A stretch of 32,150 nucleotides of DNA from Ophiothrix spiculata (GCA_000969725.1 JXSR01S033304.1); one strand, 5' to 3'. Positions 9,616 through 19,998 are shown, numbered from the stretch's first letter. A program made the numbers and translations. The notes: generated by a model from the sequence alone, not told the origin.

Positions 9616-10084
9616 CATTTATTCAATTCAAATATTATCGCAGCAAACTAAATAAAGGATAATATTTGTCAGTTTTAAGCACTGCACTTTTCAACATGCA
9701 CTCGAGATTCACTCAGAAGAGGATATGGACTTTTTGGTATGATCGTGTTAAATTAACACTATACGTGCATTCCAATATATTAAAAAGAAAACATGAGAAA
9801 CATATAAAGAATAAATAAAATAAATAGTAGACATCTAAATCTAATCAATTGTTGATCTAAAAATATAAAATTCTGTGTTCGCTTGATACCTTTAAGATTG
9901 TAGCATCTAGTCTGTAATTGACAGTTCAAACGCCATCAAATGGTTTTAATCAATGTTTATCATGAAAATAATGTAATAGACTATTCAAGGCGATAATTAT
10001 ATAGCATTTTGAACGTGTCATTGCCCTTTCATGATGAAGAAATGTAATCATATCAGCGTTTATTAAAAAGTATTTAGTTTATCA

Positions 10085-10760
10085 AAAAATTGCAGATCAG
10101 GAAATTAGTTTTACCTTTACCTGGTGCACATTTTAACTGGATTAGTACCTCATTATATGTCATTCAAGCGATCTTGCTATCAGCTGTTTTTGCAATACAG
10201 ATAATTAATTTAGGTAACTGTGTAACTAATAAAAGTAACATTTTTTTTTTTCAAATTTATGTTTCCGAAAATTGGATTACATATATTCATATCTGATACG
10301 TGATACCTTCATTAGATAAGAACTCAAAAAGAAAACGTCCTTAAGCAAATTATCAACTGCATATATTGATTTAACGTTGATTTAAATACTAGTATTCCTA
10401 CTAGATACATTATTACTTATAAGTGCTTTACTTTATTAGTAACTGTTTTCCTATTTAGCTGGTTGTGATCAGGGTGTTTTGTTTACAAATAAAGTTGTAG
10501 GAATAGCAGGATGATATAACTCCATTTAAAACATGTAATTGTATATATGATAGTATATAATCATTTTTGTAATCAAATTAATTTTACAGATTAATCATAA
10601 GTAATTTTGTATACCTTTCATTTAATTTTGATTAGATATTGTGAGCTTTCCAAAGTAGATTGTAAAACTATGTAGATTTAGTGCAAATACATAGTTTTGT
10701 TTTTAAAATAAAAATAGCTTGAAAATTACAACAACAACAACAAAAACAAACCAAAAAAAC
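10085..10760. repeat. Modules Q and W at the start of unit 2
   Basis: Q contains TTTTAACTGGATTAGTACCT, CTATCAGCTGTTTTTGCAAT and TGTGATCAGGGTGTTTTG. W contains GATTGTAAAACTATGTAGAT and AAATAGCTTGAAAATTACAA, followed by a CAA run (10,728-10,745). The best match is 27,880-28,690. Confidence 0.75.
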
Positions 10761-10817
10761 ACACATGTGCGCTGAAATGTCAAAATTTGATGAACAAGCT
10801 TTTCTATTTGTGATATT

Positions 10818-11606
10818 TGGTAGATGTTTGACATGCACTCTTTTTTAGAGAGAAAGCAAACTGCAAATTATGCTAAATTCCCGCTGGCATGAAAACAGCA
10901 AATGCATGCATTTCAATTTCAATTCGAATAACAATAAGGAACAAAGTGAAATTAAAACAATAATACAATTTAATATCCTTATTTCGGTCTCCAGTTTAAC
11001 TTTAAGACCACGTGAGATCAAGATGATTAATTGACAATATCCTTTATTTTTCGATGCTACTAGATATTTATCTAAAACGCTCAGTTATTGTTGCCTAAAC
11101 TTTATATACGCTTTTAAGCCAGATGTTTTAAGGTTGTATCTTTATAGATAATTTAAAAACAAAATATTGTTACACATCAATAGATACTAGTACTTTTACG
11201 CAAGCCTTACCAATCGCAGATAACAGATCAGTCAATTGTCAATTACATAGATTATAACATTTTAATTCTGTAGCATACTGCAAAAGAGACATTAATATGT
11301 CTTAAGCACAACGCTTTTTAAAATATGTTCGGGATTCACTTATTATGTTGCCTTTTAAGGGGGATCGCATCGGATTAAACTAAATGTGCAATATCAAAAG
11401 TATTAGGAAAAATATAAAACAACACTTGTGTAAGTCAGTCACCTAAAAAACTTACGCTACCTTTTGTGGTAAGCCTTCATTTAAAGCATTAAAGCCACCA
11501 GAATCTGAATTTTTATATCAACAAAACTACTTATTCAATATGAAAGCTATTTAAATTCTTGCTAATATGAAAACAGAGCGCAATTGCTAGATTTTTGATA
11601 AGGACA
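10818..11606. repeat. S-T-R cassette, copy 3
   Basis: It carries GTAGATGTTTGACATGCACT, TAAATTCCCGCTGGCATGAA (S), TTATTTCGGTCTCCAGTTTA (T) and TTCGGGATTCACTTATTATG (R). It ends at GGACATT, where the copies at 2390 and 29,468 continue with GTCAGGGCC but this one passes into LINE sequence. Confidence 0.8.
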
Positions 11607-11991
11607 TTCCATAGAAGCTACCATGCTGTTTTCCAACTGAATTTGCCGAGTTTTATTTTCGCGCGCTACGCTGGCATTAAAATATCTTTGAACCTTATTT
11701 CTGAGCTGACACTATTCTTTGTACATGTGTTTTTTAGATCTATCCTTTTTGAATTGGTACAAGACATCATCTCTCTTGTTGATATCATCTAAAATGTCAC
11801 TTGAAATCCACGGTTCAGATCTTTGTTTCAATCTAATCTCTTTATTAGGAGCAATCACATCAATAACCCCAGTGACCAAAACCTTAAATTTACACCAGGC
11901 ATCTTCAACATTGTGCATACTGCACACAGCAGACCACGAAACACTTCCTTCACCACGCGGATAGGAAACACTTCCTTCACCATGTTCACCC
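11607..11991 (-). mobile_element. Second LINE fragment, linker between endonuclease and RT
   Basis: The minus strand encodes a conserved LINE segment: SWSAVCSMHNVEDAWCKFKV, then IAPNKEIRLKQRSEPWISSD and INKRDDVLYQFKKD. This pattern (W, then DAW..F, AP.K.IR.K.R.EPW, RD.L..F) is the domain between endonuclease and reverse transcriptase in CR1/L2-type elements. A TAG follows MYKE, and the frame resumes with CQLRNKVQRYFN, the usual next block, before decaying. It differs in sequence from the LINE at the left edge. Both junctions are visible because units 1 and 4 continue normally at the left one and module M resumes at the right one. Confidence 0.82.
11712..11960 (-). pseudogene. LINE ORF2 linker fragment
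   Basis: About 80 codons are open from GSVSWSAV to YKE. The annotatable methionine inside (CSMHN) is not a start, as homologous elements continue upstream. It is truncated on both sides and cannot be functional. An 18-bp direct repeat (GAAACACTTCCTTCACCA at 11,938 and 11,965) marks its upstream end and may be a small duplication made during or after insertion. Confidence 0.8.
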
Positions 11992-12684
11992 TGAAATCTA
12001 TAATTTTCAACTTGAATGCAAGATCACATTCTGGTATTTAAAAGGCAATTTTAATGGCACATAAGCTATAAAAGTTTTTTCCTTTTTTTTTTGTATTAAC
12101 ATCACTGTTTTATTACCGAGGGTTAATTTTCCAGTCTTGAAAGCATGCTAATTAGGACGTAACAGGTATATGCAATAGTAAACATTCTTTCATTAGATGA
12201 AGTCGTCGCTATGTTTATAAACATTTACACAAAGATTTAAAACATGTTTATTTCCAACCACTGATGTTAAATCTGATAAATGTGTGAATGTGAGAAGATT
12301 AAATCGCAAAATAAATAAGGATATCAAAGATTAAGCTAGAGGCTACACTGCAACGCAAACTGAATAATTCAAAGCCTATCTCTAAGAATCGTATTTGCAA
12401 AAGGTACTATAAATATAAGAACAGTTATGTATGTTCAGTACAACAGCAAGAATAAATAACAAGTTGATATTACATCATGATCTAAGTTTATTTCCGTGGG
12501 TGTTACTGCGAGTCTCATGTATAATGCATCTGTAACAGGTAGATGTTGTTTTTGCAGTTGGTCTTGTTTACTTCAATCACGTTTTTCCTCAAATCTCATG
12601 TGTAAGAGGTGAATGAGAACATGAATAGATACATGCACCGTAAAGAAGCACGTGCAGTAAAAAGCAGAGTATATTGGTGTTTTT
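11992..12684. repeat. Modules M and P, unit 2
   Basis: It follows the LINE fragment directly: AATCTATAATTTTCAACTTG, then GATCACATTCTGGTATTTAA, ATATCAAAGATTAAGCTAGA and TTACTGCGAGTCTCATGTAT. The first part of M was lost with the LINE junction. Confidence 0.8.
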
Positions 12685-12688
12685 TTAA

Positions 12689-14049
12689 ACTATCCGTTTG
12701 GTTGTGTATGTAGGGGATGTTTGGGTATTGGGTGTGTGTTCTTATAAAATGCGTATTTAATCATCTTCTATTAATCTATATGTTACATGTATATAAATTC
12801 ATCAAGGACTGCATTTCATTGTTTTGTCTTGCTTTTAGAAAGACTACTGAGAGTAATCAATCAAGAAAAATGGTGAGAAAGTAAAAAATCTATTCATCTG
12901 ATCATTTATAACTTTCTCAGTTTTTGTTCACTACCTGATTAATGACAACCTTAATAAAAAAATGTTGCAGTTTCAAATTGATATCACCGCACCACATGAA
13001 TGTACTTTATCACATAAGTGGATTATGCTTGCATCGCTTAAGATACGGTAATCAGTCAAGCTCACATTTGCTGAATCGACAGTTACTTTATAGATTGATT
13101 CATTCTAAAATTGCCTATAATGTTATAGGAATAAGCCTGTGAGTAGGCTAATGTGCTGTCTTATGTGTTTTCACCTCATGAAATGTGACATCATCAATCA
13201 TTCGATTTTATGGGAACAGACATGACCTGGTATCTAGCATAAAAAAGAAAAATAGAAGGTTTTTTAAGCATGCTGAGGGTGGATTATCTTTAATTAGATA
13301 CTTTGTGTTCTCGTCTCTCTCCTGCCACATAACTAAGCACGCTGAGTAAAATATTATTTACTATATTATTTAAATAATCTTTCTTTATTGATGTATTTTT
13401 ATGAGAACATGTCATTGCAATTCTACCTGATATAATATCATAACATCGTATTATGTTGCATTGGTATTTTAAAGAAAATCCTGATCATAATTTTCTTCAG
13501 GTTTACTTCAAGGGAGAAAGAGGGAGAGTCAATAGTTAATAATATCTGATAAGAAACAACCAAGAGCACCTTAACATTTATATTTCAGATGCACTAAACC
13601 TGATATTCAATAAGATTTCCTCTTAATGATCTCAGAAAATGAAACTATGCTAATTCAACTAATGTTTACATTTTGGGATGACATTACGTTTTATTATTAT
13701 TCTAACGTTGTTATAATATAAATAAATTATATTTTTATTTTCAGATTTGCGGATATTTGTAAAGTTCTTCGTTATAAAAGTTTCTCTAGTAACGACGTTT
13801 TACAAATCTGTCTTATATCTTAGATAGAATGCTATCATTTATTTTGAATATGTCCACCCTTAAAGTATGTTTTTCTTTTAAAGAAACTTAGTACCTTTAT
13901 ATACCACATTTAGTACAGAAACTATCAGGATATATTGGAAATCACTATTTTCTTGCTTTGTTATATAATCCATATTAAATTATTATATTTAGAACTCCAG
14001 AAAAAAAATGCTATATATACATTTTCAATGAGTAAACCCTTTGAGTTAA
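12689..14049. other. Non-coding part of unit 2
   Basis: No gene is visible. It matches 5668-6600 in blocks. 13,230-13,620 is largely private to this copy. The 66-codon frame at 12,942 is not open in unit 1. Confidence 0.6.
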
Positions 14050-14408
14050 TTAGCTAAACGACGGTAAGCATCAATCTGCTTAGAATAACCCTTAAAATGC
14101 ATGTTTTGCTCTTCTTCTTTTTTGCGTATTTCGAGAAAGATCTTTGAAAAGAAATTTCAGTTTGAATATAACTGACCACAATCTCCCCAATCTTTGGTAA
14201 TTACCATTTTATTCATCAACTGCTTTATGCAACTATAGTATAGAAACGTCAGGGAAAAAACACATGCTTTTAGCTAGTCAGAAAAGCCGAGAAAATATTA
14301 TCAATGGCATGCCAAAGGCAAGCTAACTACATTAAAGATAAGATCACCCTTTCATACTTCAAGTAAAGATACACATGTGTATTGTGTAGTGTAAAAATAG
14401 TAATATGC
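14050..14408. repeat. Module N, unit 2
   Basis: It matches 6600-6935 closely and ends at TAATATGCAG, where the 8-bp-TSD MITE is inserted. After the MITE the module continues at 14,780. Confidence 0.75.
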
Positions 14409-14416
14409 AGTATTTT

Positions 14417-14771
14417 TCCGGGGAGAGGGACACTCAAATATAATGTTGCAGACATAGCGTTACCATAAAAAGATGGATTAGGGTTGTTTTTAAGGACATG
14501 AGGGTGAATCATGTGACACCGTTTAGGGTATCAAAAACGCCAATTTTAGGGCGATTTTCAAATTTTAGGGCGATTTTCAAGAAATAGGGTACTTTTTCAA
14601 ACCCTAGTGTGAAAACAGTATCGATTTCGGTGTGAATAGGGTAAAAGGGTATATTTTGGCTTCACAACCCTCCCCAGGAAACCCTTCACCTTTAACGGTG
14701 TTTTAAAAAAACTGTGGTCACGCTATGCCTGCCTGCAACATTATACTTGAGTGCCCCCCCCCCCACCCGAG
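14417..14771. mobile_element. MITE with 8-bp target duplication (hAT-like)
   Basis: AGTATTTT occurs on both sides (14,409-14,416 and 14,772-14,779). The corresponding site in unit 1 reads CAATATTTTAAATGC at 6936, without insertion. The ends are inverted: left GACACTCAAATATAATGTTG, right (reverse-complemented) GCACTCAAGTATAATGTTG, preceded by G-rich TCCGGGGAGAGG and CTCGGGTGGGG. An 8-bp duplication is usual for hAT elements, though P-type elements share it. The 355 bp interior has no coding capacity; it includes a tandem TTTTAGGGCGATTTTCAA repeat (14,542-14,580) and a run of 11 C at 14,754-14,764. Confidence 0.85.
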
Positions 14772-14856
14772 AGTATTTTAAATGCTTATCGCTTAGTTTA
14801 ATCGTAATATCAAAATCTATTGGTACTTAGCTGTTTTCTTTGTGGGTTTGCTTAAA

Positions 14857-15046
14857 ATGTAATATAATGTAATGTAATGTAATGTAATGCAATGCAATGC
14901 AATGCAATGCAATGCAATGTAATGTAATGTAATGTAATGTAATGTAATGCAATGCAATGCAATGCAATGCAATGCAATGTAATGTAATGTAATGTAATGT
15001 AATGTAATGTTATGTTATGTAATGTAACGTTATGCAATGTAATGCC
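14857..15046. repeat. Pentanucleotide microsatellite with 60-bp higher-order structure, unit 2
   Basis: Blocks of six AATGT and six AATGC pentamers alternate. The 60 bases at 14,881-14,940 are repeated exactly at 14,941-15,000. The edges are imperfect (ATAAT, TTATG, AACGT). The 96-codon minus-strand frame through it has no independent support. Confidence 0.95.
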
Positions 15047-15129
15047 TATTACTTTCCCGAGACAGATGACCAAGTAGCAGGTAGACACCTTAATAAAACT
15101 TAAATGCATTTTCGATCTTGTCTTCCATT

Positions 15130-16010
15130 TAAAAGTGTTCACGTTAAAAAAATGACATTTTTTGAAAAGACTGCTTTTTTAAAATTTCGATGAATGACAT
15201 TTTATTTGACATGATTTGTGATCGTTTATGTCAAACGAGCCGTAAATGTAGCTACAAGCGAAAAAACATAGCAAGGTTGTAATTTGACTGACTTTTGACA
15301 GATTCATAACCCTTGAGCTTACTTTTACTAAAAACACCAGCCAAGTTTCATATACAAAAATGATCGAAAATATGAAATATATGTCTATATTTTGAGGACC
15401 ATCAACAGACAATATAGGGCTTACTGACCTTTGAACGCGTTTATCTCAGTTATATATAATTTTTCTCCCTGACAACCTTTGACCAACCATAACTTGACTT
15501 CTGCAAATCGAGTGAAGTTCATTGAGGTGTCATTTAAATAACATATTCTCTGCATAAAGATGACAAGAGGCTGAATTTACGGCTGGTTTGGGATTAACAG
15601 AAATCTGTATTTTACATGAGGTTATTAAAATATATCCACAACAATATGATACTTTTAGATACACATTTAACTTGATAGTATGTCATTACATGCCATCAAT
15701 TTACGTACCTTAACTACTAAAAATAACATTTTCAAATGAATGTTTCTGTAAATTGAGTTACATCTATTTAATTTGATACTTGATATACTTATAAGTACGA
15801 GATATACGAAAACAGAACATGCTTAATCAAATAATCAGTTGTGTTAGATCTCAATTCTGTATAGCTAAATACTTCTGACGATTGTAAACAGGGTGTTATA
15901 CAGTAATTATAATTCATCACGCATTATTAATTGATCAAATCTTTGGCAAAATTTTAGTAAATTTAATTATTCCATTTGTATCGATGATTCGCTACATTTC
16001 TTAACGCTGA
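15130..16010. repeat. Module Q and neighbouring sequence, unit 2
   Basis: It follows 7180-8110 closely, with a deletion of some 45 bases at 15,705 that removes the GCTCTCGGCTGTTTTTG segment. No coding region is supported. Confidence 0.75.
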
Positions 16011-16342
16011 AATATATCATACGTGGAAACATTCATGTGTTTTTCAAATTGATGCAACTGTAAGCAATTTTCTAATATTAGAGGCCAATTAGTGCTCAAC
16101 AATCTTGAAAGCACCAGCTATTAAAATGAGAAGCTTAATTAAACCGACATGAAAACGCCATGCTTTGTATAGGGCCTACGTATTTAATTCTGATTGTTGC
16201 ATTTAGATCAATGTGGTTAATTTTGATATGGTCATTTTTATTCTTTATTTTGTGACGACATTCTTTTCTAAAAAGTGCATGGTTTAAAATATATTTAGTC
16301 AAGTTATTTGGCATTTTGATGCTACGCATTAATAGGGGATGA

Positions 16343-16456
16343 TTACTTTGTTGGCCGCATTTTCCTTTTGATGAGACTTCTAAAACAGATCTGTAAAACT
16401 ATGCAGCCGGTTGATACAAATACGCAATTTGCGTTCAAATGTAATGATATATTTAA
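16343..16456. repeat. Module W, unit 2, interrupted
   Basis: The match to 8740-8850 stops at ATATTTAA, where the TTAA-flanked MITE starts, and resumes at 16,976 with TTAATATATTGCC. Confidence 0.75.
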
Positions 16457-16975
16457 AGGGGTATTGGACAAGTTCAGAAGCATCCCCAAACTTTTCCCCA
16501 AGTATTTTGAGATTTCCGCATCAGCAGTACTTGTATTACCGGTAATAATGACAGCATTCAAAGTTTCATTGCCAAATTCAACCCTATACATCAAAATATT
16601 CATTAATTTCTAATTATCTTTGTCGATAATTACTGCCCCCTATAGTTGAATTTGTAAAAATTAACCTTTTCAGGACATCTAATAGCTTCTAATGCAAACT
16701 CCAAATTTCTTTTGACTTATCTGCAATGATGTGAAAGGAATTTTTAGAAAAAAAAATCTTTGGGTCTTTCTTAGTATATAGCATCAATAAAAAAAAGTTT
16801 AGAGAATAGCCTCATACCAAAGATCAACAAACAAAATTCAAATTCAAATTTTTGACTTTTCTGAAGGTTTTGATCAAACTTTTTCCGACATCTGGTAATT
16901 GACTCTTATTTTCTAACATAATAATGAAGTGTAAATCATCAACAAATAAAATGGCGAAATTTTGTCAGATGCCCT
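16457..16975. mobile_element. Second TTAA-flanked MITE, piggyBac-like
   Basis: Unit 1 has the empty site ATATTTAATATGTTGC at 8850. Here it is split by 519 bp with TTAA at 16,453-16,456 and 16,976-16,979. The ends are imperfect inverted repeats: left AGGGGTATTGGACAAG, right (reverse-complemented) AGGGCATCTGACAAA. It is unrelated in sequence to the element at 5140. The 81- and 86-codon frames across its left end read from module W into the element, so they are chance frames. It contains an ATTACCGGTAAT palindrome near 16,536. Confidence 0.8.
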
Positions 16976-17017
16976 TTAATATATTGCCAAACATAAACGT
17001 TAAATTAGCACAATGTA

Positions 17018-17267
17018 TGATGACTCACCTCGAAAAGGGGGACTTTGCGACAGAAAACTTTTCAAGATACAGGGGAAAATAGGCGGCAAAAGAAAAAAAT
17101 AAATAATACGAATTTCCAGCAGAATTTTTGTTGTAAAATTTGATCGTCTTGGTTAATTTCAATAAGTAAGGTGTTATTTTAAAGCTTCAAAAATGCTGCA
17201 AAAGATGAAATGAAAAAAATCAAAATTGATATCATCTTCAAAGTCCCCCTTTCGGGGTGAGCCATCA
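17018..17267. mobile_element. 250 bp MITE with ~27 bp terminal inverted repeats
   Basis: The left end GATGACTCACCTCGAAAAGG and the right end (reverse-complemented) GATGGCTCACCCCGAAAGGG continue into GGGGACTTT on both sides. Unit 1 lacks it at 8890-8900. The target duplication is unclear; TATGAT-like sequence flanks both sides (17,015 and 17,269). A second, truncated copy is at 25,057. Confidence 0.82.
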
Positions 17268-17480
17268 CATATGATGTGCAATATAATATTTGATATCTGT
17301 GTTCATTCATCTCGAATCATGCGGTAAACGTTTTTGCAGTCTTCAGTTAAATAAATGCAAAGGTTTTGATTCTACAAACAATTGTCTTGCAGATTCACAA
17401 TCTTTATACTTGCTTTAGAACTCTTGCAAAATTTTATTTCTGAGAACAAAGAGGTTGCATTTACGGCTGGCTAGAGATGG
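17268..17480. other. Unit 2 sequence between MITE and S-T-R
   Basis: It matches 8900-9160 of unit 1, with a deletion of about 60 bases near 17,430. No coding region. Confidence 0.6.
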
Positions 17481-18125
17481 ACGATCGCATTTGGTAGATG
17501 CTTGAAAGAAAAGAGAATGCATACCTCTTCAGTTTACAATAAATTCCCGCTAGCCTAAAATAATAAACAAAAGTAGTTTGCTCAATATTCACTTGCAGAA
17601 TAGTAAGAAAAGAGATGAAATGAAAAACAAAGTGCTGTGTAAAATTTCTTTAGTTTAACTTGAAAGCCAGTGGCTTGAGGTAGTCGATACATGATTTCCG
17701 CTACCTTGTAGTGCTACTATACGGTATAAAGAACTAAAATGCTCACTTATTGTTTCTTTAACCTTATATCCGCTATTAAATTAGTTTTTTATAAGTATTA
17801 TGCTTTTTATCATATGTATAAATAAAAAATATATACTATTATACATTGATTGAATGAATGTATAATATTGATACTTTAAGTAGGAGCTACCAGCTGAGGC
17901 TATACAGTTATAAGTGGTCAATATAGACCACTCATTTATTCAATTCAAATTATTATCGCAGCAAACCGAATAAAGGATATCATGTGTCAGTTTTATGCAC
18001 TGCACTCTTCAACATGTACTCGAGATTCACTCAGAAGAGGATATTGACTTTTTGGTATGATCGTGTTGAATTACCACTATACGTGCATTCCAATATATTA
18101 AAAAGAAAACATGAGAAAGATATCA
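17480..18125. repeat. S-T-R cassette, copy 4
   Basis: It has AATAAATTCCCGCTAGCC (17,539), a T block with CCTTATATCCGCTATTAAAT and an R block with TACTCGAGATTCACTCAGAA (18,017). It is closest to copy 2. The open frame of 60 codons at 17,984 is not preserved in copy 2, which argues against coding. Confidence 0.8.
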
Positions 18126-18129
18126 AAAA

Positions 18130-18414
18130 GTCATGTGTTTGTTTAAAATTACACTCACGAAAATGAATTATATATTTGCGAAATACTTATTGGTGGAAAG
18201 CATCGTTTAGAACTTTAGATAAATCAAAGCATAGTGTGTGAATCTTACATTTCGTCATGTGTTCAATACGGAAGATATTCAAAAACTTGCTAAAATAAAA
18301 GCTTATATGTGCAGTACAGCTAGATTTGAAAAAAGGTCATTTTAATGTCGAACTTTTTTCTAAAGTAAAACCATGCTTTAATAAGTAGCGAATACTTTAC
18401 TATTAGCTGACAAG
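18130..18414. other. Unassigned sequence between unit 2 and the SINE
   Basis: I see no gene or repeat with a copy elsewhere in the window. Confidence 0.4.
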
Positions 18415-18600
18415 GTATTCGCGGAATGCAGTGCCCAAGGGAGAAGCATGAGCAGGGAAACAACGGCTTAACTTCCAATCCACAAAGCAATTAGAGCAAC
18501 ATTTCTTGTCCAAGAAAATAATGAGACATGGTCCGACCGTGAATCGAACCCTGAACGTCCGTATTACGAGTCCCGTGCTCGAACCGCTGGGCCACGCTCC
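18415..18600 (-). mobile_element. tRNA-derived SINE
   Basis: On the minus strand 18,600-18,530 reads as a tRNA-like head: A box TGGCCCAGCGG (18,584-18,594) and B box GGTTCGATTCA (18,540-18,550), the internal RNA polymerase III promoter. The cloverleaf is degenerate; the acceptor, anticodon and T stems carry mismatches, so it is not a working tRNA. The body continues down to about 18,415 with TTCTTGGACAAGAAATG and CTTGGGCACTGCATTCC, the type of conserved domain found in several animal SINE families. I see no clear target duplication. A tRNA pseudogene with chance flank is the alternative. Confidence 0.8.
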
Positions 18601-18609
18601 AACCTCTTA

Positions 18610-19789
18610 AGAAAGGAGCATGTCAGATACGATTTTAGTGTTTCAATACTCCCCTGTTAAACAAATTAGAGTAAAATTCTAAACGGTTTTAGTTGGTTTC
18701 AAAATAATCTGGTCTACGACAGCGAATTTGAGGTGAATCATTTAAAATCAGTTTCAACTGTTGAAATACAAATCAAGGTCGAAATCAGGGATTCTGTAAC
18801 GGAAGTTTACTTGCACTTTCAGTTGGCGGGATTTAAATTTTAAGTCTTAAATATATAAATCAAAAGTGAATCTAAAATATTAATTTTCAATCTTTAAAAA
18901 TCATTTCTATTCAGTTTAATCTAAAAACAAGAATCAAATTAATAATCTTTTCAAGGATTAAAAGAAAGCAAATTAAAATATCGGCAATTCGACCAATGCA
19001 CGTCGATTGTATTATATCACGTGATTGTGTTTTTGATCTCGGTGCGAACATACATTTTCGAGCTAATTACTATGTCAACATCATTTTCTGGCCTGCGAGT
19101 GGAATTTTTCTCGTATTTTCTGTGGAATAAAAAGTGAAAATAATTATATCCAGACCAGTACATAAGAAGATGCATGATTCTTAACTTATGGCTGGTGGTA
19201 CCATAGACTCACTGACTGAAAGGGTAAAATTCCCGTTTTAAATCAGCTGGGTAAATCTAAAATTGCTATTAATCATCACCTGTTATTTAAATCTGTAAGA
19301 GATTAAATATCAATACTTTCAGCTTCAAAGTTTCAAATCTTATAGAATATTTGTAATCCTTTTTGGATTGAAAATATTTTAATCTCTATGAACTATTTAT
19401 TTCAAATCCAGATCAATTGTTTACTTAATACGGTCTTTAAAAAGATTTAAATTTAGACTTAAAGATGAAAAAATTAATCCCGTAAAATCGTCCCATTTTC
19501 AACTGTCGTTGATTAACCTACTCTATTCAATCAGTTTAAATACAAGTATTGAACTTTGTTCAAAATGTAATTTAATCGTAAATAGTATATAATTTATCAT
19601 TTGATTTGCATATAATATTCGCTCGCCTAAAAGTGGTAAATTGTACTGTTGTTCCATGATATTGCAAGCAAAGCCGAAAAATCGAATGTAACTTACACCA
19701 GAAGTTAGCAGTAATAAAACTAATCCCTATGCCATGACATGCATTTAGTATCGCTTCTTGTCGCGTGCTTCGTAAATGCTTTAAAATTC
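18610..19789. other. Unassigned AT-rich stretch, unit 3
   Basis: No gene is visible. Many TTTAAATCTTAAAT-like words occur on both strands (18,830-18,960 and 19,320-19,470), giving weak inverted similarity between the two halves. ATCACGTGAT at 19,017 contains an isolated E-box. Confidence 0.4.
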
Positions 19790-19935
19790 TTCCTGCTTGT
19801 TAGACTTACTTGAAGATGACGATTGCTAATCGATATAAGATAAGTATCACTTTCTACCGTAGTCTATAATTTTGAACTGTAATGCAGGATCACGCAAAAG
19901 TGGTATTTAAAAGGTTATTCTAGTGTCATGGAGCC
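19790..19935. repeat. Module M, diverged copy (unit 3, first)
   Basis: It contains GACGATTGCTAATCGATAT, CTATAATTTTGAACTGTAAT and GTGGTATTTAAAAGGTTATT followed by GTGTCATGG. The match to the copy at 23,225 is closer than to those at 4.4 and 12.0 kb. Confidence 0.7.
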
Positions 19936-19941
19936 TGGTTT

Positions 19942-19998
19942 GTTCCTTCAAGAATGTTTTATTGATACGAGTTCCTTCAAGAATGTTTTATGATACGA
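19942..19998. repeat. Tandem duplication of a 28-29 bp unit
   Basis: GTTCCTTCAAGAATGTTTTA followed by TTGATACGA or TGATACGA occurs twice in direct succession, differing by one base in length. Confidence 0.9.

Larger units (their letters stand above)
9160..9830. repeat. S-T-R cassette, copy 2
   Basis: S is AATAAATTCCCGCTAGCC at 9218. T is TTTCGGTCTCTAGTTAACTT near 9340, with AATGCTACTATATAG and CGTATATCCGCTATTAAATT. R is CACTCGAGATTCACTCAGAA near 9699. It is nearly the same as 17,480-18,125 and more distant from the copies at 10.8 and 28.8 kb. Confidence 0.8.
1..10084. repeat. Tandem unit 1 of a ~9 kb duplication
   Basis: From 1663 to about 9830 the sequence aligns in the same order and orientation with 10,899 to about 18,125. 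Anchors seen in both are the T-R cassette (1750 and 10,980), M-P (4440 and 12,010), the block ending in CATCAATCATTCGATTTTAT (6188 and 13,192), the block CATGCCAAAGGCAAGCTAA (6834 and 14,308), a TAATG microsatellite (7024 and 14,857), module Q (7740 and 15,660) and S-T-R (9160 and 17,480). Differences are mainly insertions and deletions; some blocks are nearly identical and others clearly diverged. The left limit lies outside the window or was destroyed by the LINE. Confidence 0.85.
10085..18130. repeat. Tandem unit 2 of a ~9 kb duplication
   Basis: This copy starts with a Q-W-S-T-R block (10,085-11,606) that also resembles 27,850-29,500, then follows unit 1 through M, P, N, the microsatellite, Q, W and a second S-T-R. 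Relative to unit 1 it lacks about 2 kb (2400-4440), where a LINE fragment sits instead. It gains three MITEs and has a small deletion inside Q near 15,690. The boundary at 18,130 is where similarity to unit 1 (9800) fades on both sides. Confidence 0.83.

Noticed and set aside
14852..15142. 96-codon minus-strand frame of repeating ITLHY/IALHC
   Set aside because: It is only the translation of the TAATG/GCAATG microsatellite and has no start context or conserved flank.
16343..16613. 81- and 86-codon frames on opposite strands
   Set aside because: They run across the insertion point of the TTAA-flanked MITE, so the frame did not exist before the insertion.
18530..18600. Functional tRNA gene
   Set aside because: The acceptor, anticodon and T stems each have mismatches, and a SINE body follows directly.
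18640..19590. Large inverted-repeat element
   Set aside because: The two halves share only AT-rich words such as TTTAAATCTTAA; I could not find a consistent inverted alignment or ends.
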